The notes under the pieces: model-generated | Told to the model about the DNA's origin: nothing | The model's input: the letters and a program-made list of their open reading frames with translations, nothing else | Databases searched by the model: none | NCBI GenBank assembly: GCA_009836625.1 | Contig: VXVC01000005.1 | Location: forward strand, 87,345-151,344 | DNA length: 64,000 bases | From: Holophagales bacterium | GTDB taxonomy: Bacteria > Acidobacteriota > Thermoanaerobaculia > Multivoradales > Multivoraceae | Direction of reading: 5' to 3' | Shown here: piece by piece, positions 8,691-17,000 of the stretch | Position numbering within the stretch: the first letter of the stretch is position 1 | Layout: every line of letters begins with the position of its first letter | Translations under genes and position numbers: made by a program

Positions 8691-10592
8691 ATGGAAGACA
8701 AGAGAACTCTCGACGTACAACGTCCCCGGGGCGGCGCACGATGCCGCTCGCGCCTGCCGTGGCTGTACGCCGCGGCGGCCGTCCTGCTGGTGGCGCCGGT
8801 AGCCGGCAGCCAGGACGACGAAGCCGGCGCCGAAGCCGAGCCGGCGACCGTCGCGGAGGAGATCGTCGTCAGCGCCAATCGCTACGAGGTACCTGCGTCG
8901 GAGGTCGGCAGCGCGGTCACGGTGATCGAGGCCGACGAGATCGAACGGCGCAATCCGGTGGCCGTGCTCGACCTGCTCCGCACGGTTCCCGGCACGGAAG
9001 TGACCCACGCCGGAGGCCCGGGCAAGATTGCCACGGTCAGGGTTCGCGGAGGCTCCGGGGCGCAGGCCCTGGTCCTCGTCGACGGCGTGCGGGTCAACTC
9101 GGTCACCGGCGGCACGGTCGACTTCGCGCACCTGCTGGCGGCCAACATCGAGCGCATCGAGGTGCTTCGCGGTCCGCAGGCGACCTACGGTTCGGAGGCG
9201 ATGACCGGGGTCGTCAGCATCACCACGGGTCGCGGCCAGGCCGGTCTGCGACTGAGCGGGACCGGTGAGACCGGGACCCACGATCATCGTCGGTTCGAGC
9301 TGGGCCTCCTGGGCGCGACGGACCGTTGGGATTACAGCGTCTCGGCGATCGACCTGAGCACCGACGGCGTGTCCCACCGCGCGATCGAGGGCGGCGCGGT
9401 CGAGGACGATCCGTACGAGAACCAGACCTGGAGCACCCGTCTCGGCGCCGCCTTCGCGGGCGACGGCCGGATCGACCTGCGGGCTCGCTCCTACCGCGGG
9501 GACACCGCGGTGGACGGATTCGGCCTCGAGGATCTGAACGCGATGGCCGCCCAGGACGAGGACACCGTCTCCCTGACAGTGGAGAAGGACCTGGCTTCGT
9601 TCTGGCGACAGACCGTGCGCGTCGGCCGGACCGATGCGACCCTGCTCGGGACCGACCCGGACACGATCTGGAACAACTACGAGATCCGTTCCGAGATCCG
9701 GCAGATCGACCTGCAGTCCGACGTCAGGCTGGGCACGGACAACGTGCTGAACCTGGGGCTCGGGACGGAGAACCGGCGGGGGGCGAGCGCCGGCACGTTC
9801 GACGAAGAGGCCGACCTGGACTCCTGGTTCGTGCAGGACCAGTGGTCGATCACGGACGATGTTCACGTGACCGCCGCAGTGCGCGGCGACGAGCACTCGA
9901 CGTTCGGATCCGAGACGAGTCATCGGGTCACCGTGTCGGGCGGCTGGAGCGATGGCCGCGGCCGTGTCCACGGCAGCTACGGCACGGCGTTCCGGGCGCC
10001 CAACTTCAACGAGCTCTACTTTCCGTTCTCGGGCGATCCGAACCTGTTGCCCGAGACGACCGAAGGCTTCGACATCGGGGTGCAGCAGCGGCTGGGCGAT
10101 TCGGGCGTGACGCTCGATCTGACCTGGTTCGACATCGACTTCGATCAACTGATCGAGTTCGATCTGACGAGCTTCACCTTCGGCAACGTTGCCCAGGCGA
10201 GTTCGAACGGCGCGGAATTCACCCTGCGCTACCGGCCGGACGTCACGACCAGCCTCGAGTTCTCGCACACGTACAACCGGACGGAAGACGAGGCCACGGG
10301 CAATCCCCTGGCCCGGCGCCCGAAGAACCGTACGACGGCGGTTGCGCTATTGCAGCCGACGGCGCGGTTGGCGGCGGCCGTCATGGCGGCCTTCGTTTCC
10401 GACCGGACCGATTCGGACGGGGCGGTCATGGACGACTACACCAAGGTCGACCTCCACCTGAGCTACAGCCTGTCGTGGCTCAGACCCTTTGTACGGATCG
10501 AGAACCTCCTCGATGAGGACTACTTCGAGGTCCCCGGCTTCGTCACGCCGGGCCGCACGATCTTCGTCGGCTTGCGGCTACAGCGCCGGTAG
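8691..10592 (+). CDS. btuB: TonB-dependent vitamin B12 receptor (BtuB-like)
   Basis: This is an outer-membrane TonB-dependent transporter, probably for cobalamin or cobamides, of 633 aa. A signal peptide with hydrophobic stretch LPWLYAAAAVLLVAPVAG covers about residues 22-42. A TonB-box-like EEIVVSANR is at about 55-63. The plug domain follows, with AVLDLLRTVPGTEV, VRVRGG and ERIEVLRGPQATYGSEAM, and then a long beta-barrel. The C-terminus (IFVGLRLQRR) lacks the usual terminal aromatic residue, which is slightly unusual. The cobalamin riboswitch directly upstream supports a B12 role more strongly than the protein alone. The ATG at 8691 follows a strong Shine-Dalgarno sequence. Confidence 0.9.
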   Translation: MEDKRTLDVQRPRGGARCRSRLPWLYAAAAVLLVAPVAGSQDDEAGAEAEPATVAEEIVVSANRYEVPASEVGSAVTVIEADEIERRNPVAVLDLLRTVPGTEVTHAGGPGKIATVRVRGGSGAQALVLVDGVRVNSVTGGTVDFAHLLAANIERIEVLRGPQATYGSEAMTGVVSITTGRGQAGLRLSGTGETGTHDHRRFELGLLGATDRWDYSVSAIDLSTDGVSHRAIEGGAVEDDPYENQTWSTRLGAAFAGDGRIDLRARSYRGDTAVDGFGLEDLNAMAAQDEDTVSLTVEKDLASFWRQTVRVGRTDATLLGTDPDTIWNNYEIRSEIRQIDLQSDVRLGTDNVLNLGLGTENRRGASAGTFDEEADLDSWFVQDQWSITDDVHVTAAVRGDEHSTFGSETSHRVTVSGGWSDGRGRVHGSYGTAFRAPNFNELYFPFSGDPNLLPETTEGFDIGVQQRLGDSGVTLDLTWFDIDFDQLIEFDLTSFTFGNVAQASSNGAEFTLRYRPDVTTSLEFSHTYNRTEDEATGNPLARRPKNRTTAVALLQPTARLAAAVMAAFVSDRTDSDGAVMDDYTKVDLHLSYSLSWLRPFVRIENLLDEDYFEVPGFVTPGRTIFVGLRLQRR

Positions 10593-10647
10593 AGATTCGA
10601 AGATCGTCCAGGATCGCCTAGCGCGACGGCACGAGCACCGCGACAAC

Positions 10648-11790
10648 TCACCGTGACGCCCAGGACACCGCGGCCGACGGACCGTCGGGCGGCAGGTACT
10701 CCCATGTGTCCAGTGCGAAGCGGCACTCCCGCTGAACGCGTCCGACCGTGCACGGATCGATTGCGTACCGGTTCTTTTGATAGCCGGCAATTCCACCCAG
10801 GTAGCTCTCGATCCCGACCCGCGCCGCCTCCCAGCCCGGCAGGTTCAGCGTCGTGTAGGCGGTCTCGAGCTCCGACAACGGACTCCGCTCAAGATCTTCG
10901 AAACGCAGCTCCGCAAGCTGTCCCTTCGGGATGGATGCACGGTCCTTCAGGTACTGCTGTAGCGTTTCCCGGAGAAGGAAGAGAGCAAGATCGTCCAGAG
11001 CTTTCTCGGTGATCGAATGAAGCTGGTGCATCGGAATGACCGAACGGAACATGTGCACCAGGGACTCGTAGACGACGTACGGATTGCGAACGATGTGGAT
11101 GAAGCGCGCGTCGGGGAAGAGCCGCAACAGATGAGGTATCCGGCCGGTATTGGCCGGACTCTTGAGCACCAGCCGCCGCCCGCCGGCGTCCAGCGTCGCC
11201 TTGCGCAGCACCTCCATGTAGACGCGCTCCCACCGCTTCAGATCCCTGGCGGAAAGGCCTCGCATGAAGCAGTACCTGTTGAAGTACCACTCTCCCCGCT
11301 GGGGGAACGAGAGCGCATGGAGGGAAGAGAAAGGACTCGCATTGGCGATCGCCAGATCCTCCTCGACCGGCATGTCCATGGACACCTTCATGTTGTCCAT
11401 CGGCCGGGTTGCCGGCGCGAATCCGTCCATAAGGCGCTTCAGCCGGCCACGACCCGTGAGGAAGAAGGTTGGCACGGCGGCGTGAAAGGTCGAGATCCAC
11501 GCGTACTGGGGATCCTGCGACATCAGATTGAGCAGATGCGTCGTGCCGCTACGGGCGACGCCGAGCACGAACACGGGCGGCTTGTCGATCTCCACGCGGG
11601 CGACCGCGCCGCCCCAGCGCAGTCGTTCCACGATCCGGAGAGGAGCAGCCAGCGTCGTCGGGATGAGGATCCGCGCCACCTTGCCCCAGTAGGCCGGGGA
11701 GGCGCCGCCGTTCTCCCAGAGGAGGCGCAGCCAGGTGCCCGGAGGGGCCATCGTGCTCGAGTGCGGAAGGACCTTGTCTTTGCCGGGCAC
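10648..11790 (-). CDS. PAPS-dependent sulfotransferase family protein
   Basis: The 380 aa protein is a sulfotransferase that should move a sulfuryl group from PAPS to a hydroxyl. The 5'-phosphosulfate-binding loop is GVARSGTTHLL at about residues 77-87. The family motif LKSPANTGRIPHLL comes near 209-222, and the 3'-phosphate-binding HIVRNPYVVYES near 232-243. This matches the bacterial Sulfotransfer_3-type family, whose acceptors are mostly unknown. It begins 13 bases after the GPP34-P450 stop and is third in an operon with a squalene-hopene cyclase. I therefore infer a hydroxylated triterpenoid as acceptor. A carbohydrate or other lipid acceptor remains possible. Confidence 0.85.
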   Translation of the reverse strand: MPGKDKVLPHSSTMAPPGTWLRLLWENGGASPAYWGKVARILIPTTLAAPLRIVERLRWGGAVARVEIDKPPVFVLGVARSGTTHLLNLMSQDPQYAWISTFHAAVPTFFLTGRGRLKRLMDGFAPATRPMDNMKVSMDMPVEEDLAIANASPFSSLHALSFPQRGEWYFNRYCFMRGLSARDLKRWERVYMEVLRKATLDAGGRRLVLKSPANTGRIPHLLRLFPDARFIHIVRNPYVVYESLVHMFRSVIPMHQLHSITEKALDDLALFLLRETLQQYLKDRASIPKGQLAELRFEDLERSPLSELETAYTTLNLPGWEAARVGIESYLGGIAGYQKNRYAIDPCTVGRVQRECRFALDTWEYLPPDGPSAAVSWASR

Positions 11791-11803
11791 TGGAGTCTCC
11801 TCG

Positions 11804-13813
11804 TCAGGCAGTGGGAGCGGCGTCTCTTTCTCTCCTGCGCCGCGCGACGAATCTGAACGAATCGGCCGGCCTCGGCGACAGACCGTAAGAGACCTTGAGC
11901 CTGTAGCCCGGGGGCTTCATCTCAAGGTCGACCTCATGGAAGATCGTGGCCAGGGTCAAGGCGATCTGAATCTGGGCGAAGCCCTTCCCCAGGCAACTGT
12001 GCGCTCCCGCGCTGAACGGAACGTAGACGCCGGCTGCCCGATGCTCCGCCCGCTCCGGCGTGTACCGGTCGATGTCGAAACGCTGCGGATCGGGGAAGTG
12101 CTCCGGCAGGTGGTGCGCGGCTCCGTAAGCGATCACGATGTCCGCGCCGGCCGGAATTGTGTGGCCGCCGAACACGAACGAGTTCGTTACGCGGCGCATC
12201 ACGGCCGGCGTGATCGAGTACACCCGCATTGTTTCCATCGCGAAGCGGTTCGTGACGTCAAGTCGAGACAGCGGGGGCGCGGCTGGCTCTCCGCTGTCGA
12301 ACAGCGCGTCCGCCTCGGCCCTCATCGCGTTCAGGAACTGCGGCCGTTTCAGCGCCTCGTAGAGCGCGAAGACCACTGTGTACGCTGCCGTGTGAAGCGC
12401 CGCGATGAGGATGGACCCGACGACGCCGGGCAGGTCCTCTTCGGGGAGCAGCCGAGGGTCTCTTCGATGAAGATCGAGCAGATCGTCCACCACGTTCGAC
12501 GCCCCACCCGACGATCTGCGCCGCTCGTGAACTGCCATGATCTCCTCGAAGAGCGCCCGATAGGACTTTCGGGCGCGAGACACTCGGGGGAGCTTCAGCC
12601 ACCACTTCGGACGTCGTCGCGCTATCTCCACGTCCAGGATCGTCCCGAGAAGACGGTCCAGGTCGTCGGAACCGTCGACCATGTCGAGGTTCGCCAGTAG
12701 CGCGCCGGCCTGACGAGTGATCAGGCGCTGAAGCGCGGAGCGGGCCGTAACCGGACCGCCCTGGAGCCAGCCGGCGATTTCCGATCGGGTGATGCGCATG
12801 AAGTCCGGCATGCGCTCGTGGAGGCACTGGGGCGAAAGGCCAGGGGCCATCGTCTTGCGCATGCGGACGTGTGGAGGCCCCTCCTGGGCGATGATCGTCT
12901 TGGAGGCTCCCATCTGCCAACTGAAGCGCAGCCACTCGTTGCCCGTTCGCAAGTGAGCCTTGCCCTGGCGTTGGAGAAACTGAACGGCTTCCGGACCGGC
13001 CAGAACGAGCAGGCGCCGGTTCAGGGCGCGCACGCGAAAGACGGGGCCCAGTTCCCTGTACCGCCGGGCGAAGAAGACGCTCAGGTCCCCTCTCATGCTC
13101 AGGGTGCTGCCGAGGAGCGGCAGGCCCTTCACTTCGGGTATCTCGCTAGCCGGCCGGGCGGCCGGCGGCGCCGGGGCGGCGAGCTGGTTCTGGCGAATCG
13201 CCGGAAGCAGGAACCGGCCGATCAGGTCGAGCTTCCGGATCTGCTCGATCCGTTCCCGCAGTCGGATCCTCTCCTGTGGCGTGAGCAGACGACGCAGGAC
13301 GCCGCTGGCGTCGCTCAGGCAGATGAGCACGACATCGCGCGGATCGGGTATCTCGTCGCTGAACAGCACCCGCATGATTCGCAGGCGCGCTTCCTCCATC
13401 TGGTGCCCGTCACGGGTCGGATAGCGCCTGGAACGCGAGACGGCGGACGAGAAGTACATGCCGCCGGCATCGGTTTCCAGGATTCCGTTCTCGACCAGGC
13501 GAGCAAGCGCACGCTCACGGATCTCGTTGCCCCGCTCCGCGGTGCGGGCGATCCAGTAGTCCGCGTTGCGATCGCCCGGGCCGGTCGCTACAGCCGCCAG
13601 GGTCGGGTCGAGAAGCTCGTCCTCAAGAGGCGTCGAGTCCACCAGGACGAGTTTTTCGAGGTCCGTGTCGATCCGTCCCTCCAGTGCCAGGTCCATCAAC
13701 ACGGCGCCGGCAACGACGATGTCCAGAAGGTGCTCCGAGTAGGACTTCGGCAAATCGCCGTGCTCTTCGTCGAGGATGAGCAGGAGAATCTCCTCGGCGA
13801 ACCTGATCGTCAT
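11804..13813 (-). CDS. GPP34 (GOLPH3-like) domain fused to cytochrome P450
   Basis: This 669 aa protein joins two domains rarely seen together. Residues 1 to about 195 resemble GPP34/GOLPH3: EEILLLILDEEHG, AGAVLMDLALEGRI, LLDPTL, RALARLVENGILET and a RRYPTRDG-type segment, in the family order. GPP34 proteins bind acidic membrane lipids; human GOLPH3 binds PI4P. After a Pro/Ala linker (about 211-222) comes a full P450 from KGLPLLGS (229): I-helix AALHTAAYT (471-479), ExxR E527-R530, and heme loop FSAGAHSCLG with Cys607. The I-helix His-Thr resembles CYP51 rather than the usual acid-Thr pair. The open frame reaches 14143, but I start at ATG 13813, which overlaps the cyclase stop. I infer that GPP34 docks the P450 on the membrane near its triterpene substrate. 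Confidence 0.88.
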   Translation of the reverse strand: MTIRFAEEILLLILDEEHGDLPKSYSEHLLDIVVAGAVLMDLALEGRIDTDLEKLVLVDSTPLEDELLDPTLAAVATGPGDRNADYWIARTAERGNEIRERALARLVENGILETDAGGMYFSSAVSRSRRYPTRDGHQMEEARLRIMRVLFSDEIPDPRDVVLICLSDASGVLRRLLTPQERIRLRERIEQIRKLDLIGRFLLPAIRQNQLAAPAPPAARPASEIPEVKGLPLLGSTLSMRGDLSVFFARRYRELGPVFRVRALNRRLLVLAGPEAVQFLQRQGKAHLRTGNEWLRFSWQMGASKTIIAQEGPPHVRMRKTMAPGLSPQCLHERMPDFMRITRSEIAGWLQGGPVTARSALQRLITRQAGALLANLDMVDGSDDLDRLLGTILDVEIARRRPKWWLKLPRVSRARKSYRALFEEIMAVHERRRSSGGASNVVDDLLDLHRRDPRLLPEEDLPGVVGSILIAALHTAAYTVVFALYEALKRPQFLNAMRAEADALFDSGEPAAPPLSRLDVTNRFAMETMRVYSITPAVMRRVTNSFVFGGHTIPAGADIVIAYGAAHHLPEHFPDPQRFDIDRYTPERAEHRAAGVYVPFSAGAHSCLGKGFAQIQIALTLATIFHEVDLEMKPPGYRLKVSYGLSPRPADSFRFVARRRRERDAAPTA

Positions 13814-15795
13814 CCCCGGCTCCCTGATCGAACGCGGCGATACGCAGCGAGCGCCGCGAGCGGGAAGTACTGCGCGTAGCCGTGGTAGCGGAGATAGAAG
13901 ACTCCCGGAAACCCGACACCGGTCCACCAGTGGTCGTACCAGGAACCGTCCTCCCGCTGACGCTCCTGAAGGAAGGCGGCGGCCCGGTCCAGCGCCGCGC
14001 GAGTCGGACCAGCTTCGCGTGGGTCCGGGTCCGCTCGGACGCCCGCGCTCAGACCCAGCATCGCCCAGGCCGTCTGGGATGCGGTGCTGTCCCCGCGCCC
14101 CCTGGCGGTCGGATCCTCGTAGGAACGGAGGGACTCGCCCCACCCGCCGTCTCCGTTCTGGACCCGGACTAGCCAGTTCCGGCCACGCCTCAACGCCCGC
14201 GCCAGGGCGTCCGAGCTGTCGCGCGGCGCCGTGCAGGCGAACTCACCTAGAGCCCCGAGCGAAAGCCCGGTCCCGTAGATGTGATTGGCCCCCCAGCGTC
14301 CGGGCCAGCTTCCGTCCTCCTCCTGCTGTCGCAGCAGGTACCCGGCAGCCCGCCTGACCGGCGCCTCCCGCCGATCGAGTCCCGCGGCAAGCAGGGCACG
14401 GATGCCCCGAGAGGTGATGTCCGGCGTGCTCGGATCGATCATCGCGTTGTGATCGGCGAAGGGAATGAAGGTAAGGACTTCCTTGTCACATCCCCGGTCG
14501 AAGGCGGCCCAGCCGCCGTCCGGGTTCTGCATGCCCAGAAGCCAGGACAGTCCCCGGGCCAGTGCCTCTTGCCGTCTCGCTTCCAGCGCGAAGCGCCCCC
14601 GGACCCGGGCCAGCGCCAGCAGTGCCTCCGCCGTGTCGTCGCAGTCGGGGTAGTAGTCGTTCCGGTACTCGAAGCACCAACCGCCGGGCGCCTCCTGGAG
14701 ACTCCCCTGGCGCCAATCGCCCGCAACCGAGATCTCCCGGTCCAGCAGCCACTCCAGAGCTTCCTGAATCGGGGCTTTCCCGTCATCCACGCCGGCATCG
14801 AGCAACGCGTTCACCGTCAGGGTCGTATCCCAGACCGGCGACAGGCAGGGCTGGAGCCGGGTCTCCCCGGCCTCCTCGATCTCGAACCGTGCGAGTTCCC
14901 GCAGTTGAGCCTGAACCAGGGGATGGCTCACGTCGTATCCCAGGCACCGCAAGGCGATGACGGCGTTGACGATCGCCCCGAAGATCGCGGCCAGACCGTC
15001 AGCGCATTCGATGCGCTCGGTCAACCACCTTTCGGCCTTCAGCAGGGCACGGCGCCGCCACCAGGGAAGAGGGCCGATCCACTCGACCAGCTTGAGCAGA
15101 GCGCTGAGCGCGGTGAACCCCTGCGCCCAGAACAGCTTGATCAGCGGAGGCCGAACAGGAGCGGGGACGAACTCCGTCTCGAGCTCATCCAGCGTGACGT
15201 CGAGCGGCACGTTTGGCCTGTGGGCCCAGATCACCGACAGCGGCACGACCATCGCCCGCGTCCACGAAGACATGTCGTAGATGTTGAAGCAGAACCACCG
15301 CGGCAGGAGGATCATCTCCGGGGGCACCGCCGGCGCATGCCGCCAGCGCCACAGGCCGAAGATCGCCAGGTACAACTTCGTGTACGAGTTGCAGGCGCGC
15401 AGGCCTCCGGCGCCGAGGATCGCGCGGCGCGCCGCGGCCATGTGCGGCGAACGTGGGTCGTCGCCGGCGAGCTTCAGGCACAGGTAGGCCTTGACGGACA
15501 CGCTTGGATCGACCCGTCCGCCCGGATGGGTCGCCCAGCCGCCGGTCGGCATCTGCTGGCTGCGCAGGCGCCGGCAGCAGGCAGCGATTCTCGGATCGTC
15601 GACGCGGCCGAGGAAGTAGAGCAGCAGCACGTATTCCGATTCAAGGATCGTGTCGCCCTCGAGCTCAAAGCGCCAATGGCCGTCCTCTTTGCGACTGCTC
15701 AAGAGGTTGCGGGCAGCGGCCTCGATCGTCTGATTGAGGTTCCGGGCCGGTGCTGTCTTCGAACGTTCCTTGAGAACTCCTGCGGGGCCGATCAC
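13810..15795 (-). CDS. shc: Squalene-hopene cyclase family triterpene cyclase
   Basis: The 661 aa membrane-associated enzyme should cyclise squalene to a hopanoid or related triterpene. The catalytic DXDD motif is DCDDTA at about 384-389, the proton-donating form typical of squalene-hopene rather than oxidosqualene cyclases. QW repeats are visible at about 80-87 (QQMPTGGW), 423-429 (QNPDGGW), 491-498 (QEEDGSW), 546-552 (QNGDGGW) and 613-619 (QREDGSW). The C-terminal GFPGVFYLRYHGYAQYFPL is diagnostic of the family. The start is GTG 15795. The stop overlaps the next ATG (ATGA), tying it to the P450 fusion and sulfotransferase. The exact cyclic product cannot be told from the sequence. Confidence 0.93.
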   Translation of the reverse strand: MIGPAGVLKERSKTAPARNLNQTIEAAARNLLSSRKEDGHWRFELEGDTILESEYVLLLYFLGRVDDPRIAACCRRLRSQQMPTGGWATHPGGRVDPSVSVKAYLCLKLAGDDPRSPHMAAARRAILGAGGLRACNSYTKLYLAIFGLWRWRHAPAVPPEMILLPRWFCFNIYDMSSWTRAMVVPLSVIWAHRPNVPLDVTLDELETEFVPAPVRPPLIKLFWAQGFTALSALLKLVEWIGPLPWWRRRALLKAERWLTERIECADGLAAIFGAIVNAVIALRCLGYDVSHPLVQAQLRELARFEIEEAGETRLQPCLSPVWDTTLTVNALLDAGVDDGKAPIQEALEWLLDREISVAGDWRQGSLQEAPGGWCFEYRNDYYPDCDDTAEALLALARVRGRFALEARRQEALARGLSWLLGMQNPDGGWAAFDRGCDKEVLTFIPFADHNAMIDPSTPDITSRGIRALLAAGLDRREAPVRRAAGYLLRQQEEDGSWPGRWGANHIYGTGLSLGALGEFACTAPRDSSDALARALRRGRNWLVRVQNGDGGWGESLRSYEDPTARGRGDSTASQTAWAMLGLSAGVRADPDPREAGPTRAALDRAAAFLQERQREDGSWYDHWWTGVGFPGVFYLRYHGYAQYFPLAALAAYRRVRSGSRG

Positions 15796-16054
15796 CGGGC
15801 ACCTAGGCGAGGAGTTGCGGCACTACGTTGAGCGGGGCGACTCAATTGAACTCTGTCCGTTGAAGCTGTCCGACCGAACGGGGAGCCTATAGGAGGCTGT
15901 GTGAGATCTTGGCGAATTTGTCGTCTCTTCGAGCGATATTTTCGTGGCTTGTCCCGGCGGATCGGCACAGGTGGCCGACTCCGGATCGCGCGGCGGAAAT
16001 GCGCGAGGCGATGCCTCGCTCCTTGAGTTCCGAACGGGCTATCGTCGGCATCCG
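15796..16054. other. Divergent intergenic region
   Basis: This gap separates the triterpene operon (minus) from a methyltransferase gene (plus). It is locally AT-richer than its surroundings around 15895-15950 and contains the 8 bp palindrome CCTATAGG at 15886-15893, inside the larger inverted repeat AGCCT-ATAGG-AGGCT. TATAGG could be a -10 element for the minus-strand operon, but I see no good -35 partner. Confidence 0.3.
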
Positions 16055-16996
16055 ATGGTCAACGTGCTGAGGACGATCTACCGCCGGTTGCACGCGGCCC
16101 TGTTTGCCGCCCTGCGGCGGTTGGGGTGGAACGTGGCGCGCACGGCCGACTTCTACTCGCCGTTGCCGGTGCTGTCAGAGGTGGCGGAGTCCCGAGAGTC
16201 GTGGGACCGGCCGAGCGAGTTGGTCGGAGTCGACTACGACCTGGACGCGATGAAAGCGCTGCTCTCGGCGTTGATCGACGTACATGGCGGCGAGTTCGAC
16301 GCGTTGCCGCCGCACAGCGAGATCCGGGCGCTGGGGTACGGCCCCGGGTTTCCGGTCATCGACGCACTGACGACGTACCTCATGGTGCGGGACCTGCGGC
16401 CGGCGCGCTACGTCGAGATCGGCTCCGGCCTGTCGACTTTCTACGCGTGGCTGGCCGCGACGGCGAACGGGCGTGACGGCCGTGTCTGCGAGATGACCTG
16501 CGTCGATCCGTTCCCGACCGGGCGGTTGAACGAACTGGAGGAGCCGGCCGTGAACGCGGTCGTCTCAAAGGTCGAGGCCACGGACCTCGGGCTCTTCGAG
16601 GCTCTGGATGCTGGCGACGTGCTGTTCATCGACTCGACCCACGTGCTGAAGCTCGGCGGGGATGTGGCGTTCCTCTTCCTCGAGGTGCTGCCGCGGCTGC
16701 GGCCGGGCGTCGTGGTCCACGTGCACGACATCCATTTCCCGTACAACACGCCCCACCCGGCCGAACAGTACGTCTTCCGGGCCAAGTGGCCGCTCTACCG
16801 CACGGAAGCGATGGTGCTCCAGGCCTTCCTGAGCTTCAATCGAAAGTTCGAGGTGCTGCTCTCCGCGCCGATGATCCGCCACTTCGACGAGCCCTTCCTG
16901 GAGCGGACGATTCCCGGCTACCGCCCGGTCGAAGTGGAGGACTACGACACCCACTTCGGCTCGATCTGGTTGCGCCGGCGGTTGCCGGCCGGCTGA
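16055..16996 (+). CDS. Class I SAM-dependent methyltransferase
   Basis: This 313 aa cytosolic protein resembles the Methyltransf_24 group. The SAM-binding motif I is YVEIGSGLSTFYAWLA, followed by the acidic TCVDPFP strand, and motif DVLFIDSTHVLK precedes VVVHVHDIHFPYN, an arrangement common in sugar or small-molecule methyltransferases in polysaccharide clusters. An open frame runs upstream to 15944, but the extra residues look non-coding, so I start at ATG 16055 (MVNVLRTIYRRL). The substrate is unknown. It converges with a glycosyltransferase gene only four bases away, so a surface-glycan role is plausible. Confidence 0.8.
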   Translation: MVNVLRTIYRRLHAALFAALRRLGWNVARTADFYSPLPVLSEVAESRESWDRPSELVGVDYDLDAMKALLSALIDVHGGEFDALPPHSEIRALGYGPGFPVIDALTTYLMVRDLRPARYVEIGSGLSTFYAWLAATANGRDGRVCEMTCVDPFPTGRLNELEEPAVNAVVSKVEATDLGLFEALDAGDVLFIDSTHVLKLGGDVAFLFLEVLPRLRPGVVVHVHDIHFPYNTPHPAEQYVFRAKWPLYRTEAMVLQAFLSFNRKFEVLLSAPMIRHFDEPFLERTIPGYRPVEVEDYDTHFGSIWLRRRLPAG

Positions 16997-17000
16997 GATG

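Noticed and set aside
8343..10268. Minus-strand open frame of 641 codons opposite btuB
   Set aside because: No recognisable domain, and it crosses the B12 riboswitch; the plus-strand receptor is clear.
11804..13813. P450 as a true CYP51 sterol demethylase
   Set aside because: Only the I-helix His-Thr suggests it; other CYP51 signatures are not clear, so I keep it as a family-level P450.
13810..15795. Oxidosqualene cyclase (sterol) instead of squalene-hopene cyclase
   Set aside because: The catalytic motif is DCDDTA (DXDD type), whereas oxidosqualene cyclases have DCTAE without the third Asp.
15887..16093. Small minus-strand open frame in the divergent spacer
   Set aside because: No ribosome site and no homology; it overlaps the likely promoter region and the start of the methyltransferase.
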